NCBI GenBank assembly: GCA_036346225.1
Contig: JARFIW010001369.1
Coordinates: 3,166,001 to 3,230,000, forward strand
Length of the DNA stretch: 64,000 nt
Direction of reading: 5' to 3'
Origin: Platerodrilus igneus
Taxonomy: Eukaryota; Arthropoda; Insecta; Coleoptera; Lycidae
Part shown: in pieces, positions 1 to 10,129 of the stretch
Layout: every line of letters begins with the position of its first letter
Numbering within the stretch: the first letter of the stretch is position 1
Position numbers and translations under genes: made by a program
The notes under the pieces: model-generated
Told to the model about the DNA's origin: nothing
The model's database searches: none
What the model saw: the letters and a program-made list of their open reading frames with translations, nothing else

Positions 1-229
1 ATGTGTAACTTTTAATTATGGATAGTTCTTTTTTTTGGTACTATTGTGCTTTTGTACATTTTTTTTTGTAAATTAGAGGTTTTTCGTTTGTATATGTCTA
101 ATTGTGCATGAGTTAATAATTTATTTTTATTTCAGGCCTTAGCTAATTTTTTTAAGTATTATACCAGCCCACTCACCGATTGAGCTCGGTCCATTTTCTT
201 TTCTTTGTTTTTTTTTTACTACGTCGCCG
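1..229. other. Left edge, no gene seen
   Basis: T-rich sequence before the first tandem unit. I see no coding frame or repeat here that matches another part of the window. Confidence 0.5.
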
Positions 230-2289
230 CATGTAGCAAATAGCTTTCATCATCTGTAGTCGAAAGTTACTCATATTTTTTATACTAAAGTGTTTTATTA
301 TGTAATATTTACATTTGTTATAATACAAATTCTGCATACCACGTCAATATCGATTCTCAAATGTGACTTTTGTTTGTAGAATACCTTTGGAGGATCCCTG
401 ATTAGATGTCAACAATAATCTGCCAGCATCATTGTGTGGTTCCACTTCCATTGATATCGGTTTTTACAATACATCATGTTTTGGAGATACCTTTTACCAT
501 GTTCGTCACCCACAGCTAGATTTGCGGGGTAAAAAGACCAAATGCTGGTGGAGGAAATGAATATTCAAAACACTGCAACCCATATCGCTGTATGCGGAAA
601 TTAAAAGACTAACGATTTGTTCGTAATTTTCTGTCTTTGTATTTCGTAAGAAATTGGAATACACCTCTTTAAATGATAGCCATGTTGCAACCATAATCTC
701 GGTCAGTTTTGAATCGAATACACTTAGTCTGGGAAAATTCTCTGGTAGATATTGAAATTCACCATCATTTTATTTTAAGCTTGACGAAGTTTTTCATCAG
801 TTCTAGTTTTAGCAAAACTTTCTTTATATCGACGAGGGGAGCATTCAACATTTTTTTCTTCAGTAACAAGGTCCTTTATAAAGTAGCGTTTATCCTTTGC
901 CTTGCTGTCCTATTCGCTAAGAAAACAGCAGTACTTGCTGTAACCCAACTGCATTGCTACCAAAAGCGCTATGACTTTCAAATCACTACATATACTCCGC
1001 CCATATTATGTATACTTCATTTTTTCAAGTAAAGTTTTCATATTGCTTTAGTTTTTCTACATATGCACTGCGTGACGCCTTGGAATAGAGGGATACGAAT
1101 ATCCATTGTGAAAAAGAACTCCCTTCAAATTTAGAGTAAAAGATTCGATAAAAAATCTCCACTCGTTAGTTTTGTATTTACATCCTAATGCATCCATCAG
1201 TCCGGGAATATTTACATAGTACACACGATGTAAAAAATTAAGAAAATCTTGTTCATGTCTTTGATATGTGGAAATATGCGTACCACTCTGTAATAGATAT
1301 CATCCATACAATCTGGATCCCAACAGTTCAGCTTGAGTTTTTACAAATTAAAATCCCGTACTAAGCTGTTAAGCTCAACTCGTGAAAGTAAATGTAGAGT
1401 ATCTATATCAAATGGTTGGGAATCAGGATCAGTGTCTTCTTTCATAGGCTCAACAATATTATCTTCAGCAGCATTCATATCATCGTCAAGAGTATATGAT
1501 TCTGGACGTTTAGAGAGAGGTATATTCTGGCTGTGAAAACTGGTCTGAAAACTGATTGCAGGTTTGAGTACTGTACAGTTTAATACTTCTACTTCATTAA
1601 AATTCCAGATAGCTTCGTCAGGCAAAAAGAGCAATCTGTAGGTTCCCTCCACACCATAAGCGTCTACGAAAGATATCGACTAACGGGTACCGGTCATCCT
1701 CTTAAATTTACATCACAAGTTGCGCATATGATATGCGATGCCAATGGTTTATCCTAATCTCCTATCTTGCATCTAAAATAAAGCTCATAAGCTCTTGTGA
1801 TCAAAGTAATTATTGTCTTTTTGTGAGATTTATTGGTAAACTCGCCAAATATTTACCTAACGTATCCGTCTGATTTACACACGGTAAAATATTATTTCTT
1901 TATTTAATTTTATATCTATTTATGGACGAGTTTAGGATATCAACTACTACTTATCTTGCCTGCAGCCTGGTATATCATAAGCTGATTTCCAGTGATTTCT
2001 AGAACTTTTGCCAGACATTATGAAGCTGTTTACATTCCAAAGATGAGTCTCCCTCCGTGTTACGTTCGTTGCAATATGGTATACAATTTAAACCGTGATT
2101 AACGAATATCTTACTAACTGAGTGCAGAATCTGTTTCAGTGACCAAAAACGCATAAAAGACGCCGATCATACATCCGGTAACTTAATTGCTGCGTTTTCT
2201 TCGACTACCTTGAACAACAAATTGTAAATCTTTTTTGGTTCTTAATGTGCAATTGGCGCTTCTTATAAGTTTTTCCTGCTGATTACGAA
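230..2289. repeat. Tandem unit A, about 2 kb, uninterrupted
   Basis: This is the first of three related units. The start (240-350), the decayed gene (335-1690) and the tail (1960-2240) all recur in order in unit B about 2.05 kb downstream, and in unit C from 8336. It is the only unit without a large insertion and so serves as the reference. The stretch 1740-1960, with a polyadenylation-like aataaa context, is shared with unit C (about 9840-10080) but is missing from unit B. The tail holds the TTAA at 2242-2245 that corresponds to the piggyBac insertion site in unit B. Boundaries are good to roughly 50 bases. Confidence 0.75.
335..1690 (-). pseudogene. Decayed arthropod repeat protein, unit A
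   Basis: Read on the minus strand, short frames spell pieces of one protein family that I recognise as recurring in arthropod genomes. The N-terminal piece at 1652-1341 contains LLFLPDEAIWNF and an acidic stretch. The middle piece at about 1000-900 contains GYSKYCCFLSE and DSKAKDKRYF. The C-terminal piece at about 694-400 contains ENYEQIVS, a GCSVL-IHFLHQHLVFLP segment, then GKWN and a LADYC segment. A stop interrupts the Cys-rich part (SE*DSKAKD), and several frameshifts separate the pieces. The CC pair and the His-rich IHFLHQH segment could bind metal, but that is inference. No catalytic assignment is justified. It could be a transposon-encoded accessory protein or a tandemly amplified host-derived gene. 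Confidence 0.6.
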
Positions 2290-4034
2290 TCTGTTAACAG
2301 AATTTTTCTATCACTCTGCAGTCGAAGTTATTTTTTATACTGAAATGTTGAATTATGTAATATTTACGTTTGTTATACTGTTAAAATTCTGCATATCACG
2401 TCACTACCGATTCTCAAACGTGACTTTCGTTTGTAGGATACCTTCTGGAGGAATGCCTGATTAGATGCCAACATTAATCTGCCAGCATTGTTGGGTTCCA
2501 CTTTCCTTGGTATCTGTTTTCACAATACATAATGTCTTGGTGAAACCTTTTACCATGTTCGTCACCCACAGACTCTAGATTTGCGGGGTAAAAAGACCAA
2601 ATGCGAGCGGAACAAATGAACCTTCAAAACACTGCAACCCACATCGCTGTATGTGGAAATTAAAGGACTAACAATTTGTTCGTAATTTTCTGCCTTTGTA
2701 TTTTCTAAGCAATTGTAGCACATCTCTTTAAATGATAGCCATGTAGGTACCATAATCTCGGTCAGTTTTGAATTAAATACACTGTTCTTCATGATGTGAC
2801 GAATTTGCGACCTACTTAGTCTCGGAAAATTCTCTCATAGACATTGAAATTCACCACTATTTTATGTCAAGCTTGACGAAGTTTTTCATCAGTCCTAGTT
2901 TAAGCAAAACTTTCTTTGTATCAACGAGGAAAGTATTTGTAACATTTTTTTCTTTAGTAATGAAGGTTTGTCGCATTTTTCAGACCTTTATAAAGTAGCG
3001 TTTATCCTTTGCGTTGCTGTCCCACTCGCTGAGAAAACAGCAGTACTTGCCGTAACCCAACTGCATTGCTACCAAAAGTGCTAAGACTTTTAAATCACTA
3101 CAAATGCTCCAACCCATATTATGTAAGCTTAAATTTTTTCAAGTAAAGTTTTCATATTGCTACAGTTTTCTTTCATATGCACTGCGTAAGCAATAGGAAT
3201 AGAGGATACGAATGTTCATTGTGAAAAAGTTTAGAGTAAAAGAATCAATAAAAAGCCTCCACTTATTAGTTATTTACATCCTAATGCATTCACTAGTCCA
3301 GGAATATCTACATAGTACATACGGGGTAAAAAATTAAGAAAATCATGTTCACATCTCCGATGTGTGGAAATATGCGTACCACTTTGTAACGGATTCCAAC
3401 CTTGTAATCTGGATACCAGCAGTTTGGCTTGAGCGTTTGACAAACTAAACTCCCTACTAAGTTGTTAAGCTCATCCTGTGAAAGTAAATGTAGAGTTCTA
3501 TATCAAATGGTTGAGAATCAGAATCAGTGTCTTCTTCCATAGGTTCAACATATTATCTTCAGCAGCATTCATATCATCGATTTAGTACTGTACAGTATGC
3601 TTCGACTTGAGTGAAATTCCAGATAGATTCGTCACGCAAAATAGCAATCTGTAACATGAGCTGTAGGTTCTGTCCACACCATGAGCACTGCGAAGGGCAT
3701 TGACTTACGGGTGCCGTTGAGTTATTCTCTTAAATTTACAGCACTTGTCCAGGGTGCATATTTTTAAGCCCGCATTTCCAAAGATTTGTAGAGCCTTCGC
3801 CAGACATTATGACCCTGTTTACATTCTAATAATGAATCTCCCACCAGGCTGCGTTTCGTCATAATATGTTGTACAATGTAAACCGTGTTTAAGGAATATT
3901 TTAATACCTGAGTGCAGATTCAGTTTCAACGACCAAAAATAAATAAAAGACTCCAATCAAACATCAGGTAATTTAATTATTGTGTTTCTTCCTTCGACTA
4001 CACTGAACAACAAATTGTAAATTCTCTTTGTTTC
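2290..4034. repeat. Tandem unit B, cut by piggyBac at its TTAA
   Basis: This is the second unit, colinear with unit A. It shares the start motif near 2305, the decayed gene and the tail at 3765-4030. It lacks about 220 bases that are present in units A and C just before the tail. Its end is abrupt at 4035, where a TTAA followed by a piggyBac-type terminus begins. Direct head-to-tail adjacency of A and B shows tandem duplication rather than dispersed insertion. Confidence 0.75.
2385..3700 (-). pseudogene. Decayed arthropod repeat protein, unit B
   Basis: This copy best preserves several blocks of the unknown family. At about 3100-2980 the minus strand reads without a stop through CSDLKVLALLVAMQLGYG, KYCCFLSEWDSNAKD and on. 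At 2792-2562 it reads KNSVFNSKLTEIMVPTWLSF through ENYEQIVS to LVFLPRKS. At about 2560-2480 it reads GDEHGKRFHQDIMYC followed by RYQGKWNPTMLAD and a stop. The last block (DEHG.RFHQD...RYQGKWNP.MLAD) is the family's most recognisable signature. Frameshifts and stops between blocks rule out a single functional frame. Order and spacing match units A and C. The biochemical function is unknown to me. Confidence 0.65.
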
Positions 4035-4163
4035 TTAACCCTTGGAACACTCGCGCTATGAGTAATTCTCTCACGGCTCCACGACAATTCAAATGTCTAG
4101 TGGTGTAAATAATATGAAACAATGTACACAATTTTATAGGGAAGGACAAAGCTATCAAATGGT

Positions 4164-6906
4164 TTGCATGCCCTCTCCGTAGTAATGTCACACAATATCA
4201 TTAGACATTGTCGTGGTGTAAAAGCCATCGCAAAGGAAGCACAGACGGAAAGGAAATGCTGGGAATTGTATTTCTCACAAGATATGATTGAGAGTATTAT
4301 AGCCTGCACAGATATTTACTTGCGAAGTTGCGACCTAATTATCAACTGGAGAGAGATTGCAAAGATACAAATCCCACGGAAATCTATTCCGTAATTGGCC
4401 TTGTATATATGGTCGACCTGAAAAAACCTAATATCTAATACGAAGGAGCTATGGACCGATGATGGATTTTCACCGGACTGTTTTAGCATGACAATGTCTC
4501 GAGAGAGGTTCCACCGTTAATTGCGAGCCTTAAGATTTGACGGCATAAACGATAGAGTTGAAAGAAAGAACTTTGATAATTTGGCTCCAATTAAACAAGT
4601 GTTTGACCAGAGATAACTTCTAGGTTGGCAAGCATTGTACGGTAGATAAAATGCTAGAAAATTTTAAAGGCCGTTGTAAATTCAGACAATACATTGCTAA
4701 CAAACCAGCAAAATACGAGATCAAGATATATGCGTTAGTCGATTCCGAAATCTTTTACACGCATAATTTAGAAATTTATCCTGGACGACAACCTGATGGA
4801 CCATTCAAAATAGAGAAGTTCGGTTGTAAAGAGAGTTTGTGAGCCAGCATTGCATAGTGCCTCCTCGCATTGGAACTGTTACAAAAAAATAACACCTTAG
4901 TAGGCACGATCCGAAAAAACAAAAGCTAAATCCATCCAATGTTTGTAAATACAAAGGAAAAGCCTTTCCCAAGTAGTGTTTGCCTTCCACAAAAATGCTG
5001 TTTTAGTTTCCTACAATTCCAAACAAAGCAAAATCGTTTTCGCTCTGTTTACGCTACACAATGATGACAGTATTGATCCGAATTCTGGTGTTTTATTCAA
5101 ACCAGATATAATTGTCTTCTATAACCAAACGGAGGGTGATGTTGATACGGTAGATCAGATTAAGTCTTGCTATTCTGTATCTCGATTTTGTTGTCGGTGG
5201 CCACTAAGAATATTTTTTACCATGCTAGATGTAGGAGGCACTAATCCCCAAATTCTATATAAGGAGAACACAGAGGTTATTCAAGATCACAGAATTTTTC
5301 TAAAAAGCTTGTCACTGGAATTTATTAAATCACACTTAGCTAATCGATCATTATCTTTGAACTTGTAACATATAAATTTTCTGTAAATTTGTTCATTGAC
5401 TTTAGCGCGGTGTATCTGTTATTTTAGTTGTTATCTAACAACATTTATATAATTCATTCAGTCATTGTTGCATATTTAATAACCAATAAACTCCCAAAGC
5501 ACACTTTAATTCAAATTACACTTAAAATCTACTACATACTACATATTCGTTACTGATAACACTTATATATACAAACTTGTTAACGTGTTCCTACATCTTA
5601 AAGTATCTAAGAATTCAAATTGTTCCGACGATTGGCGATCGTTTGTCACTTTTCGTTTCTTAGTTGAACTGGAAGGTCGCTCCGTGTTGAAAACATTCAA
5701 CATTTGCAGGAAAATCAAGTTTTCCTGGCGAAGACGTCGTAAAAACGGACAGACTGTTAAAAGTTGTCCAAGACAACTAATGTAGAAATGTAGTGTACAA
5801 ATCCCTTGGCGAACGTGCAACTTTGCAACCATGAGATTCTAGAACTTTGCAATCATGAGATTCTGAAACTTTGAAACCATGAAATTTTGAATTTTAAACT
5901 TTGAAAACTTTGAAATGTTAAAACTTCTATAACTCTGGAAATTTGGATGGTCTTGTAATAATTTTGATGTAATTTCACGTAATTTCGATGCAGTCTTGGA
6001 TCAACGAAAAAATATTATTTGGTATGATCTAATTAAATTTATGGAACTCGTTTAGAAGGCAAATCAGTAAACTACTGTGATCCACACGTGGCCGACGTCG
6101 CTATGTAACCAGCGTGTTCTACTGATGCACAGGTCGTTTGAAGGTAACAGGTCATTGCCGCTGTCGGTAAGAAAGTATTAGTTTCTAAATAATGCTGACG
6201 TTACAAAGTCCACTACGCAAATTTTGCATGTAATGATTTCCTTTTGAAACTTGTTTTACATCACGTTGCTGTATGCAATTTATTATGACTTGTATAAATG
6301 TTTTTGTCAATTAATTTTCAAAAGATCCTTTTGTAAAGTATAAAGTACAATGAGTACTATAACCTATTTCTAATTAATAGTGTGTTCAACTTAAAATATC
6401 ATATCTCACCGATTGTACAGGTGTAGATATACTTCGTCAGTTACCTTGTTTATGACGAATTGAAAGACTAATATGTTAAGTTATAACATCTGAATGCTAT
6501 ATGATGAAAATTGGAACTTAAAGTAATCTGTCAATTTTTGATTTTTGCCAAAAGTTAAATAAGGAATATTTAAACATTGTGAGGTCGCGTAGCGCTACAA
6601 TGACTACCTTATAAAAATATATAATGTTACATAAGAATTTTCGATAGGTATTGTTAATCTACCACAATTTTATTGTGGAATAGATTGATAGAAAAAATAT
6701 AGATAATAAACTTGCCTATTAATATAAGACAGCGAATAGCACAAATTGTTGGAATTTCACAAGTACAAAATGTCATCACCGAATCACAGGTAGGATTTTG
6801 CGGATTGTGTCCTAGAAGAAAAACCGGAAGTTCAAAAGCAATGCAATACGTGTACAATAAACATATGTACAGAAGATTCGACTTTTGTGTACACCTCCTG
6901 TTCTAG
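4164..6906 (+). pseudogene. piggyBac transposase, broken
   Basis: A cut-and-paste DDD transposase (DDE_Tnp_1_7 type). The N-terminal block at 4164-4394 contains GVKAIAKEAQTERKCWELYF. At 4480-4620 the frame is full of stops but reads LRFDGINDRVERKNFDNLAP. At 4645-4842 it reads VDKMLENFKGRCKFRQYI and then NKPAKYEIKIYALVDSE; the Asp at 4645-4647 matches the first catalytic Asp. The region holding the second catalytic Asp (the DNWFTS-type block) is not recognisable around 4842-4950 and is probably deleted. The third is kept as DVDTVDQI near 5130-5160. The C-terminal Cys-rich finger starts at 6712 (INIRQRIAQIVGI, CGLCPRRK) and is then frameshifted. A 1343-bp insertion separates residues LNL from PINI. 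It cannot make active transposase. Confidence 0.85.
5366..6708. mobile_element. 1343-bp insertion inside the piggyBac gene
   Basis: The transposase reading stops after codons for SLNL (ending 5365) and resumes with PINIRQR at 6715. The hexamer aacttg occurs immediately before the insert (5360-5365) and at its end (6709-6714), as expected of a target-site duplication. Removing one copy restores codon phase across the join. I recognise no protein in the insert. It contains an A/T-rich tract with repeated 'ctttgaaaccatgaaatt'-like phrases at 5820-5920. It could be a non-autonomous element. An intron is less likely because no AG lies at the coding join. Confidence 0.6.
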
Positions 6907-7079
6907 TATGCCCCAACGCTCCAGGGGATCACATTGAACTTAGTTGAATAACGATTATTATGTATAAATTTTGAACATACCAATAGTCATAGTAATACAT
7001 ATTTTTTCATTATGTAAGACACACTTATCTTGCTCTATTATCAAAATAGTATTGAAGACCATTATAACATTTGTATAAT

Positions 7080-8335
7080 AATAAACAAGTTGGTATGTTT
7101 TATAATTTTGCTTTAATAAAATCAAAGAGTCGATTCCATGTTCATCTCAGAAATTCACCGTTCCTAATAAAATACATGATACACTTTTGCATACGTTGGA
7201 ACCAACTGTCACAGCATTTTTTCTATTCCGATTGATATATCTCCAAAACATGGGTTTTGAACGCATCAACCGCCTCTTCTGGTGTTGAAAATCGTTGTCC
7301 ACGCAGTTTATGTCACGTGTGGGAACAAAAAGAAATCATTAGGTGTCAAATCAGGACACGGCGGATGAGCCATCAATTCGATGTTTTGAGTGCTCAAATA
7401 GTCAATTGTTTGAGCTGATGTGTGAGAGCTCGCATCATGATGGAGAATGATTCGGCGTCGTTGGTTTATTTTTTCTTATTTCTCAGAAAACTTGTGGTAA
7501 ACAAATGGTTGTATACCAAGAAGAATTAACTGTTCTACGGTCGTGACATGCCCATTTATTCCGAAAACAGGCAACCATATTCTTCGAAGTGCTTCGAGTG
7601 CGGGGAACCATTTTTTTATTTCGTTCATCTTGGAAGACCAATATACTCGACAGCTGTTTACTTTCGGGTTCATACGAATAAGTCCAAGATTCGCCACCTG
7701 TGTCGATGTTATACACCGCGTTTGATGCACCACAATCGTATTTTTTGAGCATTTCTTTGCACCAATCCACACGAGTTTTTTTTGAGCGATTGTCAAATTA
7801 TGTGGGATCCAACGCGCACATAACTTTTTCATAGCTAAATATTCATGTAATATCGAATGTATACTTGTCATACTAATGCCTACGGATGCCTGATTATCAT
7901 GATGTCACATGACGATTTTGCATTATCAATTCGTGCACAGAATCGATGTTTTCGGGTACAACAGCTTTTGGACGACCTTCGCTAAATTCATCCGCTAGAG
8001 AACTACGACCACGATTGAATTCACTATACCAACGATATACAGTGGTTTTAGTTGGAGCTTCTTCCCCAAAAGTCGAAATAAGTTGATTCAGGTACTGTTG
8101 TGGAGATAATCCACATCGGAAATGGTTAAAAATCATCACACGAAAATGTTCACGAGTTGAAGCCATTTTTTGGCCGAGACGAAATTTTCAACTCAATCAA
8201 AGCAATACAATGTTCATATGACAAAATGTTATAAGTATGTATGCTGTCAAAAATGTCAAACATTAGGTTAGAAACGTGAGATGGCACCTAGCAACACTAT
8301 TGTGTCAGTTCCCGATGTATATCGAGCACCTCTCG
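7080..8335 (-). mobile_element. mariner element 1, inserted in tandem unit C
   Basis: The flanks, catttgtata on the left (about 7068-7078) and taatacaagttatgcat on the right (about 8334-8350), align with an uninterrupted stretch of unit A (about 310-345). This places the insertion at a TA. The ends are imperfectly inverted (acaagttggta at the left; acgagaggtg when the right end is read inverted). The element is about 1.25 kb, the usual mariner size, and encodes the transposase on the minus strand. Confidence 0.7.
7145..8166 (-). pseudogene. mariner transposase 1, catalytically dead
   Basis: A DD34D-type transposase of the Tc1/mariner superfamily. The ATG at 8166 opens the DNA-binding domain: MASTREHFRVMIFNHF, then a helix-turn-helix region with TTVYRWYSEFNRGRSSLAD and GRPKAVV. 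Frameshifts follow. The catalytic domain reads NIDTGGESWTYSYEPESKQ near 7700-7650, RRTVNSSWYTTICLPQVF at about 7540-7485, ILHHDASSHTS at about 7440, and PCPDLTPNDFFLFPHV at about 7360-7315, ending in ISEMNM near 7145. Family members have TGDES at the first acidic site; here the codon at 7693-7695 encodes Gly, so the first Asp is lost. The second Asp (HHD) and third (PDLTPND) remain. A stop follows FLFPHVT. Confidence 0.85.
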
Positions 8336-10093
8336 TAATACAAGTTATGCATACCACGTCACTACCAAATTTCAAATATAATTTTTGCTTGTAGGATACC
8401 TCTAGAGGATCCCTGATTAGGTACCAACAATAATTTACCAGCATTGTGGGGTTCCACTTCCCTTGGTATCGGTTGTCACAATACATAATGTCTTGGTGAA
8501 ACTTTTTACCATGTTCGTCACTCACAGACCCTAGATTTGCGGGGAAAATTCCAAATGTAAGTGGAGAAAATGACTCTTCAAAGACATGTTACGACACATG
8601 TCGCTGTATGTGGAAATTAATAGATTCATGTTTTGTTCGTAATTTTTTGCCTTGGTATTTCCCAAGAAATTGGAACACACCTTTTTAAATAATACCCATG
8701 CAGCAGCTTCAATCTCGGTCAGTTTTGAATCGTTTACACTGTCTCTTATGATGTGAATTTGCAGTCCAATAAACGTGCCTTCTTTAATTTTTGCTTCACG
8801 TAATCTGGGAAATTCCTCTCTCAGATATTAAAGTAATTTATCATCTTTATTTAAAGCTTTGATAAAGTTTTTCATCAGTATCAGTTTTATGTACAAAGGC
8901 GGTAGCAAAACTATATATCAACAAGGGAGGATTTGTAAATTTTTTTCTCCAACAATAAAGTTTTCTCGCATTTTCAAGTCTTTTCCAAAGTAGTGTTTAT
9001 TCTTTGCTCTGCTGTGCCATTCGTAGAGAAACTGCTGTACTTGGTATAATCCAACTGCATTTATAACAAAAGTGCTATGATCTATCTATCACCACATATG
9101 CTCCACCCATGTTCTGTATACTAATTTTTTTAAGTAAAGTTTTGATATTGTCATAGTTTTCTTTCATATGTACTGCGACAATAGGAACGGAGCGGCACAA
9201 ATTTCCATTGTGAAGGAGAACTCCCTTCAAGCTTAGAGCAGATGAATCATGAATAGTCTCTCCAGTCATTAGTTTTGTACTTACATCCTACTGCATCCAT
9301 TAGTCCAGCTACACCAACTGATCACGCGATGGAACTAAATGAAGAAGATCTTGTTCGCAGTCTCTGATATATGGAACCACTCTATAATAAATTCCAACCT
9401 TGCAACCGGAGTCCCAACAGTTCAGCTTGAGCTATGTTTTTAAGCTCATTTTGTGAAAATAAATATGAAAAACGTATATCAAATGGTAGGAAATCAGGAT
9501 GTGCCCTCTTCCATAGGTTCAACAATACTATCTTTAACAGCATTCATATCATCGCCAAGTGTATATGAATCTGGAAGTTTAGGGACGGGTAAATTCTGTC
9601 TGTGAAAAACTCGTTTGAGAGCTGATTGCAGGTTTGAATATAGTATACTATGCTTCGACTTCGGTGAAATTCCAGAAAGATCCGTCAAGCAAAAATAGCA
9701 ATTTTTACCATGATCTTCGGCTCCTCTCCACATCATAAGCACCGCAAAAAGCATCGACTTACAGATAGCGTTGAGCCATCCTCTTAAATTCACAGCACAC
9801 ATTGCGCAAATGATATGCGACGCCCAAGGTTTAGCCTGAAATATTAGTTTGCATTCAAAATAAAGCACATAAGCTTTTTTGATTACACAGTTACAGTTAT
9901 ATTATGACATTTAATCGTAAACTCGTCACATACGTAACAAACCGTACCCGTTTGATTTACACACCTTTGTGACATTCTATAAAGTCTATCTGCAACATAT
10001 ACTGTACAATAAAATATTATTTCTTTATTTATATTTTATATCTATTTAATGACGCGTTTAGGATATGAACTGCTGCTCATCCTGTCCACGACG

Positions 10094-10096
<3 letters not shown>
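8336..10096. repeat. Tandem unit C, main part
   Basis: This is the third unit, colinear with unit A from about position 345 to 1960: gene remnant first, then the segment with aataaa-like motifs (about 9990-10030) and the 'atgacgcgtttaggatatgaact' phrase that matches 1925-1945. At 10097 it runs into a (CA)n tract and a nest of insertions. Its tail reappears at 15924, so the unit has been split by about 5.8 kb. Confidence 0.7.
8350..9870 (-). pseudogene. Decayed arthropod repeat protein, unit C
   Basis: Same family and order as units A and B. The acidic N-terminal block is at 9868-9494 (PKLPDSYTLGDDMNAVKD, IVEPMEEG). A block at 9269-9075 reads SSALSLKGVLLHNGNLCRSV followed by VHMKENYDNIKTLLKKI; the corresponding part is poorly visible in A and B. 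Around 9060-8980 it reads MQLDYTKY and EWHSRAKNKHYFGKD in shifted frames. The signature at 8525-8400 reads DEHGKKFHQDIMYCDNRYQG and KWNPTMLVNYCW. Stops and frameshifts break it. With the other two units this gives nearly the whole family profile, which should make a profile search decisive. Confidence 0.62.

Positions 10097-10122
<26 letters not shown>
10097..10122. repeat. (CA)n microsatellite
   Basis: An uninterrupted run of about 13 ca dinucleotides at the point where unit C is interrupted. It is followed by tatata and the palindromic element. Confidence 0.95.

Positions 10123-10129
<7 letters not shown>

Larger units (their letters stand above)
4035..6930 (+). mobile_element. piggyBac-family DNA transposon, decayed
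   Basis: The left end is a TTAA (4035-4038) followed by cccttggaacactcgcgc, the typical terminal sequence type of piggyBac-like elements. The body encodes a recognisable piggyBac transposase in pieces. A plausible eroded right end is cgctccagggg at about 6917-6927, an imperfect inverse of the left end, but the right TTAA is not preserved. The element interrupts the tail of tandem unit B, and the matching position in unit A keeps an unfilled TTAA at 2242. A further 1.3-kb insertion sits inside the transposase gene. Confidence 0.75.

Noticed and set aside
5366..6708. Intron in the piggyBac transposase
   Set aside because: The join is flanked by a direct aacttg repeat and the nearest upstream AG (6702) is out of place, so an insertion explains it better.
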